64,000 bases of DNA from Gemmatimonadales bacterium (GTDB lineage: Bacteria; Gemmatimonadota; Glassbacteria; GWA2-58-10), in NCBI GenBank assembly GCA_024278175.1, contig JAJRTS010000061.1, forward strand, positions 62,001-126,000, given 5' to 3'. The position numbers and the translations under genes were made by a program. Below are positions 24,443 through 33,295 of this stretch, in pieces (position 1 is the stretch's first letter; every line of letters begins with the position of its first letter). The notes below the pieces were generated by a model that was not told the DNA's origin, did no database searches, and was given only the letters and a program-made list of their open reading frames with translations.

Positions 24443-25888
24443 ATGACGCAAGACAGGGAAAACAGGGAAAATAAAGAACCTGACCGGGATGATCAGGAGT
24501 TCTGGGAGCAGGAGCTTGAACCGGAGCCGGAGGAACCTGACGATGAAGCTGCCGCTTCATCCAATGCTGAACCGCAGGAAGGCTCAGGTCCCGATTCAAG
24601 CGCCGGGGATCCGGTTGACACCACGGCGGAATGGTTTGTCGATTTCGAAGTCTGGCTGGCCTCCCTGGAAGCCAAGTTCGGGCCGGAATTAGAGCAGGTG
24701 CTCACCAAGGAACTCGGACCGGACTGGGTCAACAAGCTGAATAAAAGGATGATGGACGAGAAGAATTTTCTCAAAGTTCTCGATGAGATTAAAGCACATA
24801 TCGCGGGGCAGGGGCAGGATCAGGATAGTGGTGGCAGGTTTGTCAGATTGGGATCAAATGAAGACCAGATAGGCTTCGAGGCCCTGGGCCAGGGAGAGGT
24901 GATTTACGACGAGTCGATGGTTGGGCCGGTAGGGGGAAGTGGAGGTGGAGGTGGAAGCCGGCAAAAAGAACTGCCGAACTTGTCCGACTTGCGCAAGAAG
25001 GACTTCGATGCTGCCGGAGAACTGAAATCACCGCGGGAAGAGAATCTGGACAAGAGTATAATCGAGGCGGAAGTGATCGCGCCGGATGAGAAAGTCGTGC
25101 TGATGGACCGCAACGATTTCAGTAGGTTGAGCTATTTCGCCCGCAAGGAACTCGACAGGCACAAAGGCGATCTGGAAACGCGCAAGGTGCTGGAACGCAA
25201 AAGTAAGGAGATCGAGCGGCAACCCATTGGGGTGCTTAACCGTTTGATCCTGGCTGTGGCCGTTTTGGTCACGCTTTATGCGATTTTCTGCCTGTTTGCC
25301 CTGCCGGTGGGGGAATATCGGCAGGACAAGCTGGCGGCTGCTAATCCGGCGGATTACCTGTTTCGCCCATCCACGGAAATGCGCAAGCAGGGAGAGTTAT
25401 CCCGCGCGGGGGACCCTGTAACAGGGGCCGGAAGTGGTGTGGTCAGTTTCTATTTTCTCCAGCCATCGTTCAAGCGCTTGGAGCTGGATCATGTGCTTGG
25501 CGGCGAGCGGCGACGGTTCAGCCTGGATTCGTACAGCGGCAAGGAGCTTAGAATCGATAACGGTCCCTGGGGTGACACACTGGAAGTCCGCCGTTTCTAC
25601 AGCCAGAACTGGCCCACCAACCGCAGCGTCTTACTGAGAGTGCCCTACCTCAGCCTGAGCCGCAACGGCCGTGCCGTTCTACTGGCGTTTGAGCGCAGAA
25701 GCAGCGGGCTGCTGCCGGGACTGCTGGCGCTCGATATCGTTGGCGCCGACGGCAGCGGCGTGGGACTTGCCTACGCGGCGGATGACCTGCTTCATATCAA
25801 GCTGGCCGGGAAAATTGAACAGGGAAGCGCCGCCGAGGCCGATTTAACCTTGCAGTTCGTATTCCTGTTCTCGTTGCTGGAACTCTGA
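24443..25888 (+). CDS. Acidic single-pass membrane protein of unknown function
   Basis: 481 residues with no family I recognise. Residues 1-60 are strikingly acidic (EPEPEEPDDE). Residues 65-115 look helical (FEVWLASLEAKFGPELEQVL). A Gly/Ser linker (GGSGGGGGSR) near 165 precedes a charged region. One strong membrane helix lies near residues 265-290 (LNRLILAVAVLVTLYAIFCLFAL). The C-terminal 190 residues are beta-rich (VLLRVPYLSLSRNGRAVLLAF) and, with the acidic part cytoplasmic, would be extracytoplasmic. It has its own promoter and a terminator after it, so it appears to be a single-gene unit. Confidence 0.7.
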   Translation: MTQDRENRENKEPDRDDQEFWEQELEPEPEEPDDEAAASSNAEPQEGSGPDSSAGDPVDTTAEWFVDFEVWLASLEAKFGPELEQVLTKELGPDWVNKLNKRMMDEKNFLKVLDEIKAHIAGQGQDQDSGGRFVRLGSNEDQIGFEALGQGEVIYDESMVGPVGGSGGGGGSRQKELPNLSDLRKKDFDAAGELKSPREENLDKSIIEAEVIAPDEKVVLMDRNDFSRLSYFARKELDRHKGDLETRKVLERKSKEIERQPIGVLNRLILAVAVLVTLYAIFCLFALPVGEYRQDKLAAANPADYLFRPSTEMRKQGELSRAGDPVTGAGSGVVSFYFLQPSFKRLELDHVLGGERRRFSLDSYSGKELRIDNGPWGDTLEVRRFYSQNWPTNRSVLLRVPYLSLSRNGRAVLLAFERRSSGLLPGLLALDIVGADGSGVGLAYAADDLLHIKLAGKIEQGSAAEADLTLQFVFLFSLLEL

Positions 25889-26019
25889 GCGCTTATCGGC
25901 GGATAACAGTCAGTGGCAAAGCTCCGGCTGTTGAATTCATCAATTCCATCCCCATTTCATCCTTCCAGTTTGGCTTCCGGTTTGATACATTAAGCACTTG
26001 ATGCGTGACGGGGTATATC

Positions 26020-26047
26020 CCGCCCTGGCCTGCCGGGCGGTTTTTTT
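26020..26047 (+). terminator. Rho-independent terminator
   Basis: CCGCCC...GGGCGG (26020-26040) followed by seven T residues. It ends the transcript of the acidic membrane protein gene. It also lies inside the N-terminal extension of the ORF-track start at 25998, which argues that the next gene starts later, at 26076. Confidence 0.9.
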
Positions 26048-26075
26048 CGAATTGAAGAGTGTGAGGATTGTACTG

Positions 26076-27596
26076 ATGGCGGATGGTAATTGGTTTTCGG
26101 CAGGCAAGCTGCTTGCGGGTTTGATATTGGCCATGGCTGTATTTCATGGCTCGACGGCGGCGGCCAGTCAGGACGCTCTGGCCAGTTTACGCGAGGCTCT
26201 GCGGGTAGAGAACCTGCTGGTTTTCAGCTCCGACACCGTGCTCAAGGGCCAGCCGCAGGCCGGAGCCGAAATGGTTGTGTTTGTCAACTGCAACGGCGCA
26301 CTCGACAGGCCGGTTAACGGCAGCGTGGTGATTCTCAACGGGGAACTCGGACTCAGGCGCGGGGCGCGAGTGGGCGGCGATGTGTTCCTGGTACGCTCAA
26401 CCGTATTCACCTCCCGTGGGGCCGAGCTGTCGGGCGAGACGATCAGTGTCTCCTCGGCCGAGGCGGTGCGGGTGGTCGGCTCCACTATCGATGGCAGAAT
26501 AACCGGCGGCGGCGGCTTCCCGCTCAGGTTGAACATGGAAACCAACAGGATGGGCGGTTTCCGGGTCGAGGGCTATGACAGGGTCGATGGGTTTTCGGTT
26601 TCCTGGGGATTCAAGATGGTGCAGCCGGACTGGGACGATTTCCCGTTCTTGAGCGCCAAGGTCATTTCGGCCACAACGCGCCAGCAAATCGGTTTCGACA
26701 CCAGGCTCGCCGTTCCGCTGTGCGGTGGCGGGAGATGGCAGGCCTGGTTCGGGGCGCGCAGCCTTACGGACACTAACGACGACTGGCGGCTGGGTTCGCT
26801 GGAGAACGCGGTCAAAGCGTTCGTGGCCGGCTACGACCATCGCTACTATTTCCGCCGCGAGGGTTATTCGGCCGGGGTTTCGCGCAAGTTCGGCAGGCGC
26901 AGCTCCGTCTCGTTCTCCTTCCTCAACGAGCGTTACTCCAGCATGGCCAACATGTCCCCGTTTACCCTGGTGGGGGAGGAAAATTTCGAGCCTAACCTGC
27001 CGGTGGAGAGTGGACCGTTGCACTCTCTGCAACTGAACGGGATGATTGACATGCGCAACGATACCTATTTTACCCTCTCCGGCACCAGGTTCAAATTCGA
27101 GGGAGAACTGGCCGGGGGAGCCCTGGGTGGCGAACACGGGTTCGCCCGTTACGATCTCAGCCTGGAGCGCTGGGACACTTTTGCTGTTAAGCATCATACA
27201 TATTTCTGGCTCAAAGTGGCCGGGGCCGACGTGGCTCTGCCGTTCCAGCGTGGCTATACGTTGGGCAACGCCCTGCGCGGCCATGACAACTTTGCCTATT
27301 CCGGCGACAGGATGGTGTTGCTGCAAGCGGCCTACGGCTACTCGCTGCCCTCGCTGCCCATTGTCGAATACCTGTTCCTGCGCTGGCAGGCCGACCTGAT
27401 CTACGAAACCGGCACTGCGTTCTACCACGACGATCCCCGGCAGAATTATTCCGACTTGAAGCAGGACGCCGGTATCGGGTTTACCGGCGATACGATCCTG
27501 GGCCGGATGCGCCTGCACCTGTTCCAGAACCTCGACGAGTCGTTGCATTCCGGCCGCAGGCTGACCCTGACCCTTGAAATGAACCTGAACGAATAG
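26076..27596 (+). CDS. Outer-membrane beta-barrel protein (Omp85-superfamily-like barrel)
   Basis: 506 residues from ATG 26076, chosen because the longer ORF runs through a terminator and GAGG lies nine bases upstream. A signal peptide (LLAGLILAMAVFHGSTAAAS) is followed by a passenger of about 120 residues with left- or right-handed helix-like short repeats (VNGSVVILNGELGLRRGARVGGDVFLV). The rest alternates polar/hydrophobic strands typical of a barrel. GNALRGHDNFAYSGDRMVLL near residue 405 is the LRGx(D/Y)xxxxxGxxxxxxxxEYRxP-type motif of surface antigens/Omp85 barrels, and the strand endings continue to NLDESLHSGRRLTLTLEMNL. No POTRA domain is seen. Likely outer-membrane; substrate unknown. 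Confidence 0.7.
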   Translation: MADGNWFSAGKLLAGLILAMAVFHGSTAAASQDALASLREALRVENLLVFSSDTVLKGQPQAGAEMVVFVNCNGALDRPVNGSVVILNGELGLRRGARVGGDVFLVRSTVFTSRGAELSGETISVSSAEAVRVVGSTIDGRITGGGGFPLRLNMETNRMGGFRVEGYDRVDGFSVSWGFKMVQPDWDDFPFLSAKVISATTRQQIGFDTRLAVPLCGGGRWQAWFGARSLTDTNDDWRLGSLENAVKAFVAGYDHRYYFRREGYSAGVSRKFGRRSSVSFSFLNERYSSMANMSPFTLVGEENFEPNLPVESGPLHSLQLNGMIDMRNDTYFTLSGTRFKFEGELAGGALGGEHGFARYDLSLERWDTFAVKHHTYFWLKVAGADVALPFQRGYTLGNALRGHDNFAYSGDRMVLLQAAYGYSLPSLPIVEYLFLRWQADLIYETGTAFYHDDPRQNYSDLKQDAGIGFTGDTILGRMRLHLFQNLDESLHSGRRLTLTLEMNLNE

Positions 27597-27620
27597 CAAT
27601 GGAGCAATGGCGGGTAATCG

Positions 27621-28529
27621 ATGAGATCGGGTAAAGGCTTTCTGCTCGGAGTTGCCGCCGGGCTGCTGGGTTACGAGGCGTGGCGCTGCACCAGGATTGG
27701 CTGGCGCAGCCTGAGAGTGTCTGTCGCCGATGGTGCGGCGAGAAGTTTGCCGGAGCTGAGGATTCTTCATCTCTCCGACCTTCATCTTACCGCCGGAACC
27801 AGCGGCAAGCTCGATCAGTTATCCTTCCTGCTGGAGCGGCGCTGGGATTTTGTGATGGTCAGCGGGGACCTGATAGACGACGACAGCGGAATCGAACCGG
27901 TGTGTCGTTTTCTCGGTCGTCTGGAATCCCGCTGCGGCAAGTTCGCGGTGCTGGGTAACCATGACTTTAAGTGTATTAGGACAACTTCGTTTACTGAATG
28001 GATTTACGCACTTGTCTTCATAGTGGCTCTCAATAAAAGCCGGGGCCTGGGGCAGGCCAACGACATCGGCCGCCTGGCGCGTACTCTGACAAAAAACGGA
28101 GTTACCCTGCTGCGTAACGAAACGGCCGGGGGGACGCTGCCCGGCGGCGGCGAGTTTCAGATTTTCGGTATCGACGATCCGGTCAGCGGCCGCGACAGGC
28201 CTGCGGAACTCTACCCCCAGGTAAATAGCGCAGCGTTGCGTTTCGTGCTCACTCACAGCCCGTCGGCTGTGGGCAAGCTGGCCCGCCTGGAGCCGGAACT
28301 CGTTTTCTGCGGCCATACACACGGCGGTCAGATCCGCTTGCCCGGACTCGGCGCGTTTGTCACCCGTAGCGATGCCGGCCGCCGCAGTTGCTCGGGGCTG
28401 GTGGAGATGGACGGTTGCAGGCTGCATATCAGTCCGGGAGTGAGCACCGGCAGACTGTTTCCGCTCAGGCTGATGGTCCGGCCGGAGGTGACCGAAATCG
28501 TGCTGAGTGTCTCTGGTTCCGCTAGTTAA
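27621..28529 (+). CDS. Membrane-anchored metallophosphoesterase (YkuE/YaeI-like)
   Basis: 302 residues with an N-terminal hydrophobic stretch (GFLLGVAAGLLGYEAW) and the full calcineurin-type metal set: LHLSDLHLT, VSGDLIDDD, LGNHDFK, LTHSPSA and CGHTHGGQIRLPG. Family members of this layout hydrolyse phosphodiesters at the membrane; UDP-2,3-diacylglucosamine or nucleotide substrates have been reported for relatives, but I cannot choose here. The gene follows the barrel gene by 24 bases and may be cotranscribed. All metal-binding residues are present, so it is probably active. Confidence 0.88.
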   Translation: MRSGKGFLLGVAAGLLGYEAWRCTRIGWRSLRVSVADGAARSLPELRILHLSDLHLTAGTSGKLDQLSFLLERRWDFVMVSGDLIDDDSGIEPVCRFLGRLESRCGKFAVLGNHDFKCIRTTSFTEWIYALVFIVALNKSRGLGQANDIGRLARTLTKNGVTLLRNETAGGTLPGGGEFQIFGIDDPVSGRDRPAELYPQVNSAALRFVLTHSPSAVGKLARLEPELVFCGHTHGGQIRLPGLGAFVTRSDAGRRSCSGLVEMDGCRLHISPGVSTGRLFPLRLMVRPEVTEIVLSVSGSAS

Positions 28530-28565
28530 GGATTGTACTGAAAGATTACGGAATACTACAAACTC

Positions 28566-28594
28566 TTGAAATGCAATCTGAAATTGACTAATAT
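28566..28594 (+). promoter_or_regulatory. Putative promoter of the HDOD gene
   Basis: TTGAAA (28566-28571), 17-base spacer, TAATAT (28589-28594). The -35 matches five of six consensus bases; the -10 is weaker. It lies about 27 bases before the GTG start at 28621, inside a short AT-rich gap. Confidence 0.45.
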
Positions 28595-28620
28595 AACGAG
28601 AATGTGCCGGGGGGCTTGGC

Positions 28621-29520
28621 GTGAATGTCGGGGGAACTGTCTCTTTGAAGCGGAGCTGTGTATTGCAGTCGCAAAACGAGATTAAAAATAAGCTCAATAA
28701 TGCAATAGAAAAAATGCCGAGCCTGCCGACTACTGTCGGCAAGATTATTCAGCTCGCCAACGATATCAACTCCTCGGCCAAGGACATTCTGGCCGTAATC
28801 CAGTTGGATCCGGTGGTGGCGGCCAAGGTGATGAAGTTGATCAACTCGGCCTATTACGGGATGCCCAACAAGGTGTCGCTCAAACAGGCCGTTGTCCTGC
28901 TGGGAATAAACACGATCAAGAACCTTGCCCTCTCCAGCGCGATTGTCACCCAGATGGGTAAGAACAAGATAGCGATTAAAAGTTTTGACCAGCAAAAGTT
29001 CTGGGAGCACAGCCTGGGCACGGCGATCACTTCCAGGGTGATCTGCAAGATGCTCGGCACCGATCCCAGCGAGGTCGATGAGTTTTTTGTCGGCGGGCTG
29101 ATCCACGACCTGGGAAAGGTGGTGCTGGCCCTGTCGGTGCCGATGTTGTATTCCCGGGCGTTTAAATATGGCGAGGACAACAAACTCGGCGGTCTGGCCA
29201 GCGAGAGCGAAAAAATCGGGATCAACCATGCCGAGGTAGGCAGTATGCTGGGCCGCAAGTGGTCGCTCAGCGAGTTGCTGGTCGATGCGATCCTGAACCA
29301 TCACCAGCCGGTCGAGGACAGTGGACGGTTGACTTGGGTGGTCCATACGGCTAACTACTATGCCAGCGTAAACGGCTACCTTAATACCGGCGAGTACGCG
29401 GCGCCGCGAATCGATCCCGGCGCTTACGAAAAGCTGGGGCTGGAAAGGGCCAGGCTCGAGGCGGGATTTGCGGACCTGGCCGGGGAAATCGAAAAAGCCA
29501 GCGTTTTCCTCCAATCCTGA
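28621..29520 (+). CDS. HDOD domain signalling protein
   Basis: 299 residues. The HDOD core starts at EKMPSLPTTVGKIIQLANDI and includes IQLDPVVAAKVMKLINSAYYG, KVSLKQAVVLLGINTIKNLAL and LIHDLGKVVLAL. HDOD proteins are catalytically silent relatives of HD-type hydrolases and act in regulation (chemotaxis, stress, c-di-GMP networks). HDLGK resembles an HD pair, but the full HD metal set of active phosphohydrolases is not evident. GTG 28621 has GGGGGG about seven bases upstream. The gene is followed 19 bases later by a metallo-beta-lactamase-fold gene and is probably cotranscribed with it. Confidence 0.88.
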   Translation: MNVGGTVSLKRSCVLQSQNEIKNKLNNAIEKMPSLPTTVGKIIQLANDINSSAKDILAVIQLDPVVAAKVMKLINSAYYGMPNKVSLKQAVVLLGINTIKNLALSSAIVTQMGKNKIAIKSFDQQKFWEHSLGTAITSRVICKMLGTDPSEVDEFFVGGLIHDLGKVVLALSVPMLYSRAFKYGEDNKLGGLASESEKIGINHAEVGSMLGRKWSLSELLVDAILNHHQPVEDSGRLTWVVHTANYYASVNGYLNTGEYAAPRIDPGAYEKLGLERARLEAGFADLAGEIEKASVFLQS

Positions 29521-29539
29521 AATGGGGCGGGAACTACTC

Positions 29540-30445
29540 ATGAGAATCAAGTTCTGGGGAGTCAGGGGGTCGATTCCAACTCCTGGCCCGACAACAGCCA
29601 GGTACGGCGGCAACACAACTTGCCTGCAGTTGATGCCCGACGATGGAGAAACGTTCGGTGGCGAGGTGCTCATTATCGATGCCGGTACCGGAATCAGGGA
29701 ACTGGGCCTGGAGTTGATGAAGCTGCCCAAACCGCTGAAGATTCACCTGCTTATCACCCACACCCACATGGATCATATCAACGGTTTCCCGTTTTTTATC
29801 CCGGCCTTTATTCCTGGTACGGAAATAGATATCTACGGCCCACTGCATTATGAGAAACGGCTGGAGGAGATTTTCGCCGGCCAGATGGATTACAGCTATT
29901 TCCCCATTTCCGCAGCCCAGTTGGCGGCCGGCTTGAACTACCACGAGCTCAACGAGGGAGAGTTCGAGATCGGTCCGCTCAAGATACAGACACATTATAT
30001 GAACCATCCCGTGCTCACACTGGGATACAGGGTCAGCGACGGGACGAGCACTGTCCTGTTCACCGGTGACCACGAGCAGTATTTCGATATAATGGGTGAC
30101 GAGTCCTCCGGCGATGACGAGGAAGAGGACGACGTCAAGGCGATTGTGGAGCAGCAGAGCCAAAGGCTGATCGCTTTCTTCCGCGATGTCGACCTGCTGG
30201 TCTGCGACGCCGCCTATACGCCCGGGGAATACGAAACCCATCGCGGCTGGGGCCACTCAAGCACGGACCACGCTGTCGACTGGGCAATCGAGGCCGGGGT
30301 GAAAACTCTGGTGCTGTTCCATCACGAACCGGTCCACAGCGACGAGCAGCTGGATGAGATGGAAGCCTATGCGCGCAAGCGTGCCCGGGACAAAGGCGCG
30401 GCGCTGAATATTCATACCGCGACCGAGAAAATAATATTCAGTTGA
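29540..30445 (+). CDS. Metallo-beta-lactamase-fold hydrolase
   Basis: 301 residues from ATG 29540, since the family start MRIKFWGVRGSIPTPGP is conserved and the ORF-track extension is not. THTHMDHINGFPFF is the HxHxDH metal motif; TGDHEQYFD and VCDAAYTPGEYETHRGWGHS carry the later ligands. The family includes RNase Z/PhnP-like and class II cyclic-nucleotide phosphodiesterase-like enzymes; homologues with this N-terminus are often found next to signalling proteins. An acidic insertion (SSGDDEEEDDV) near residue 190 is unusual. The link to the HDOD gene suggests, but does not show, a signalling phosphodiesterase. Confidence 0.85.
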   Translation: MRIKFWGVRGSIPTPGPTTARYGGNTTCLQLMPDDGETFGGEVLIIDAGTGIRELGLELMKLPKPLKIHLLITHTHMDHINGFPFFIPAFIPGTEIDIYGPLHYEKRLEEIFAGQMDYSYFPISAAQLAAGLNYHELNEGEFEIGPLKIQTHYMNHPVLTLGYRVSDGTSTVLFTGDHEQYFDIMGDESSGDDEEEDDVKAIVEQQSQRLIAFFRDVDLLVCDAAYTPGEYETHRGWGHSSTDHAVDWAIEAGVKTLVLFHHEPVHSDEQLDEMEAYARKRARDKGAALNIHTATEKIIFS

Positions 30446-30524
30446 TCCGCTCGCTCGCACCTGCGGCAGTGCTGCTATCGAGTGCCGCTGGTTCACTCAC
30501 TATGCTGCTGGTGGGGGCCGGTTA

Positions 30525-31676
30525 ATGCCCCGCCTGGATGCCATTGACGATATGCTTAAAGTTCCGGTTCCTCTGGGCCACAGGCCCGATCTCTCCTACG
30601 ATATCCTGATCGAACAGGGATTGCTCGGTAATACCGCCGCCGTGCTGAAAGAAAAATTCCACGGCCGCTCCCTGGCCCTGATCTCCGACAGCAATGTGGC
30701 TGACCTCTATGGCGGCAAGTTGCTCTCGGGCCTGCGTGGCAGGGACTTCCGCTTTGTTGAGTTGATTCCATTCGCCGCCGGCGAGGCCAGCAAGTGCCGC
30801 CGGGTTAAGGCGGAAATCGAGGACAAGCTGTTCGGCTCCGGGATGGCCCGCGACACCCTGGTGGTGGCTCTGGGCGGTGGCGTGACCGGCGATCTGGCCG
30901 GGTTTGTGGCCGCCACGTTCAACCGCGGCGTGCCGCTGGTGCAGGTCCCTACCAGCCTGCTGGCGATGGCTGACAGCAGTATCGGCGGCAAGGTGGGGAT
31001 TGATGTGCCCTGGGGAAAAAATCTGCTGGGAGCGTTCCACCAGCCTTCGCTGGTGCTGATCGACCCGGCGCTGCTCGCTACCCTGCCGGAGCGGGAACTT
31101 CGCAGCGGAATGGCCGAGGTGGTCAAGCACGGGGTAATCCGCGATGCGGAGTTGTTCGGTTTTATCGAGGAAAATCTGGAGCGCATACTGAAGCGCGAAC
31201 CGGACCTGCTGGCCGAGCTGGTGGCGCGTAACTGCCGGATCAAGGCCGAGGTGGTCAGTCTCGATGAGCGCGAGAACAACCTGAGACAGATCCTGAATTT
31301 CGGTCATACGCTGGGACATGCGGTCGAATCGTTTACCGGTTTCGACTGGCTCCACGGCGAGGCGGTGGCTCTGGGCATGGTAGCCGAGGCCGCTCTGGCG
31401 GTGAATCTCGGCCTGATGGCCCCGGAAGTCCCGGACCGGATCGCCGCGCTGTTGAGCCGGATTGGCCTGCCCGTGGAGCTCGGTCCGCTCGCTGCTCCGG
31501 CGGAGGAGCTGGTGGAACTGACCCGGTTGGATAAGAAAGCCCGCTCCGGTAAGGCCCGTTACGCGCTGGCGAGCCGGATCGGCGCCATGGCTACCGATAA
31601 GTCCGGCGGCTACGGGATCGAGGCCGCTGAGGCCGATGTGCGCCGGGTGCTGGTCAAACTGGGTGCAAGGAGCTGA
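30525..31676 (+). CDS. aroB: 3-dehydroquinate synthase
   Basis: 383 residues. It converts DAHP to 3-dehydroquinate, the second shikimate-pathway step, using NAD and a divalent metal. Visible signatures are ALGGGVTGDLAGFVAATFNRG, QVPTSLLAMADSSIGGKVGID (NAD and substrate site), GMAEVVKHGVIRD and the metal histidines in NFGHTLGHAVE and WLHGEAVALGM. The start ATG 30525 lacks a strong ribosome site. It is separated by 79 bases from the upstream hydrolase gene. No other aro genes are nearby. Confidence 0.95.
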   Translation: MPRLDAIDDMLKVPVPLGHRPDLSYDILIEQGLLGNTAAVLKEKFHGRSLALISDSNVADLYGGKLLSGLRGRDFRFVELIPFAAGEASKCRRVKAEIEDKLFGSGMARDTLVVALGGGVTGDLAGFVAATFNRGVPLVQVPTSLLAMADSSIGGKVGIDVPWGKNLLGAFHQPSLVLIDPALLATLPERELRSGMAEVVKHGVIRDAELFGFIEENLERILKREPDLLAELVARNCRIKAEVVSLDERENNLRQILNFGHTLGHAVESFTGFDWLHGEAVALGMVAEAALAVNLGLMAPEVPDRIAALLSRIGLPVELGPLAAPAEELVELTRLDKKARSGKARYALASRIGAMATDKSGGYGIEAAEADVRRVLVKLGARS

Positions 31677-31693
31677 CAGCCAGGGAGTTGACG

Positions 31694-33253
31694 ATGGCGG
31701 TTGATCTGATCAAAACAGGCACAGAGGGGCTGGATCAGATTTTTTTCGGCGGGATAATTCCCGACAACAGCATGCTGGTGGAAGGTTCTCCCGGAGCGGG
31801 TAAAACCACGCTGGGACTGCAATATATCTACCACGGAGCCGTGAATTTCGGCCAGCCGGGGATAATTATCACCTTCGAGGAACAGCCGGAAAAACTCTAC
31901 CGCGACGCCCTGGCGTTCGGCTGGGACCTTCGCCGGCTGGAATCGCGCAACCTGTTGCGGATTATCCCGTCCTCGCCGGAGGCGGTGCGCGACATGCTGC
32001 TCAAGCCTGAAAGTGGCTTTACCCGCATCTCCCGCAGTATCGGCGCCAACCGCGTGATGGTCGATTCGATTACTCATTTCCGCCGTCTGACAGAGAACAC
32101 ACTGCAGTTACGCGTTCTGCTCAACAAGTTTATCACCGGCCTGATGAAGCTCACCAACAGCGCGGTGCTGATCAAGGAGATCGAAACCACCGAGCGCGAG
32201 GGCGCCAATATCGAGGAGTACATTGTCGATACGGTGGTGCGGCTCTCCTACGAGCAGCTCGGCCGCCAGCGCCGCGAGCGCTACCTGGAGGTGATCAAGT
32301 CGCGCGGCCAGAAACACCTTTCCGGCAAGCATACTCTTCGTTTCAACGACACGGGTCTGGTGGTCTATCCGGTCTGTGGAGCGCTCAATGGTCTGGAGCG
32401 CCGGGACAGAAAAACAGGCCCGGCCAAGCGCGCGCGCAAGAAAGTGTCCACCGGAATCGAGGGGCTGGACCAGCTGTGCCACGGCGGGTTGCCGGCGGGC
32501 AGTTCGAGCGTGGTGGCCGGCAGCAGTGGAACCGGTAAATCAGTGCTGGCCGCGCAGTTTATGCACGATGGTCTCAAGGCTGGTGAAAAGGTGCTGCTGG
32601 TCCGTTTCGGCACGGACCGGGACGAGGCGCTCGAGAGCACCGGTTTGTTCTATCCCCGGCTGGCTAAATACACGAGGGACGGTGAGCTGGAAGTGCTGTT
32701 CCGCAGCACCCACGAGCTGGCCCCCGACGAGCTGCTCTACGAACTCAAGGGCGTGCTGGCAAAGCATAAGCCCGGCCGCCTGGTGGTTGACAGCCTCTCG
32801 CAGTTGATGGCCGGTGTGGACGACGAGGAATACACGGTCGATTACCTGGGCGCGCTGCTCAGGTTGTTCGCCCATCACGGGGCCACCAGTGTCTTCACGT
32901 TCGAGATGGATAAGATGTTCGGCCCGCTGGAAATCGACAGCCGCCGCACCCTGGGCCTGTTCGATAACCTGGTCCTGCTGCGCTATGTGGAGCTGGAGGG
33001 TGAAATTCGCCGGGCGGTGACTATCCTCAAGATGCGCGGCGGCGACCACGACAAGGCGATCCAGGAGTATGTAATCGGCGCCGGGGGTATTGAGGTCAGG
33101 CGCAAGTTCGAGCAGGCGGTGGACGTGATGGGCGGCGGCGCTGCGGCAGCCGGCGGCCCGGACCGTCTGGAGCTGAAGGATATTCTGGAGGACGCCACCC
33201 GCTGGGCGCAGGCGACTCGCAGGATGCGCGAAAAACGCGGCGGCGGGCTCTAG
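31694..33253 (+). CDS. KaiC-like double-domain RecA-superfamily ATPase
   Basis: 519 residues from ATG 31694 (AGGG eight bases upstream). Two KaiC/RAD55 domains are present: Walker A GSPGAGKTTLG at residues 31-41 with ITFEEQPEKL (catalytic glutamates), and a second GSSGTGKSV near residue 279 with Walker B RLVVDSLSQL. EGLDQIFFGGIIP and EGLDQLCHGGLPAG mark each domain start. Length and order match cyanobacterial KaiC, but no kaiA/kaiB is nearby and the C-terminal phosphosite region (ST pair) is not evident. Such proteins outside cyanobacteria act in signalling with histidine kinases, and a sensor kinase lies one gene downstream. Confidence 0.85.
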   Translation: MAVDLIKTGTEGLDQIFFGGIIPDNSMLVEGSPGAGKTTLGLQYIYHGAVNFGQPGIIITFEEQPEKLYRDALAFGWDLRRLESRNLLRIIPSSPEAVRDMLLKPESGFTRISRSIGANRVMVDSITHFRRLTENTLQLRVLLNKFITGLMKLTNSAVLIKEIETTEREGANIEEYIVDTVVRLSYEQLGRQRRERYLEVIKSRGQKHLSGKHTLRFNDTGLVVYPVCGALNGLERRDRKTGPAKRARKKVSTGIEGLDQLCHGGLPAGSSSVVAGSSGTGKSVLAAQFMHDGLKAGEKVLLVRFGTDRDEALESTGLFYPRLAKYTRDGELEVLFRSTHELAPDELLYELKGVLAKHKPGRLVVDSLSQLMAGVDDEEYTVDYLGALLRLFAHHGATSVFTFEMDKMFGPLEIDSRRTLGLFDNLVLLRYVELEGEIRRAVTILKMRGGDHDKAIQEYVIGAGGIEVRRKFEQAVDVMGGGAAAAGGPDRLELKDILEDATRWAQATRRMREKRGGGL

Positions 33254-33295
33254 GGCAACGGCGGGTCTCCGGCAATAACCTAGTGGGGAAATACG

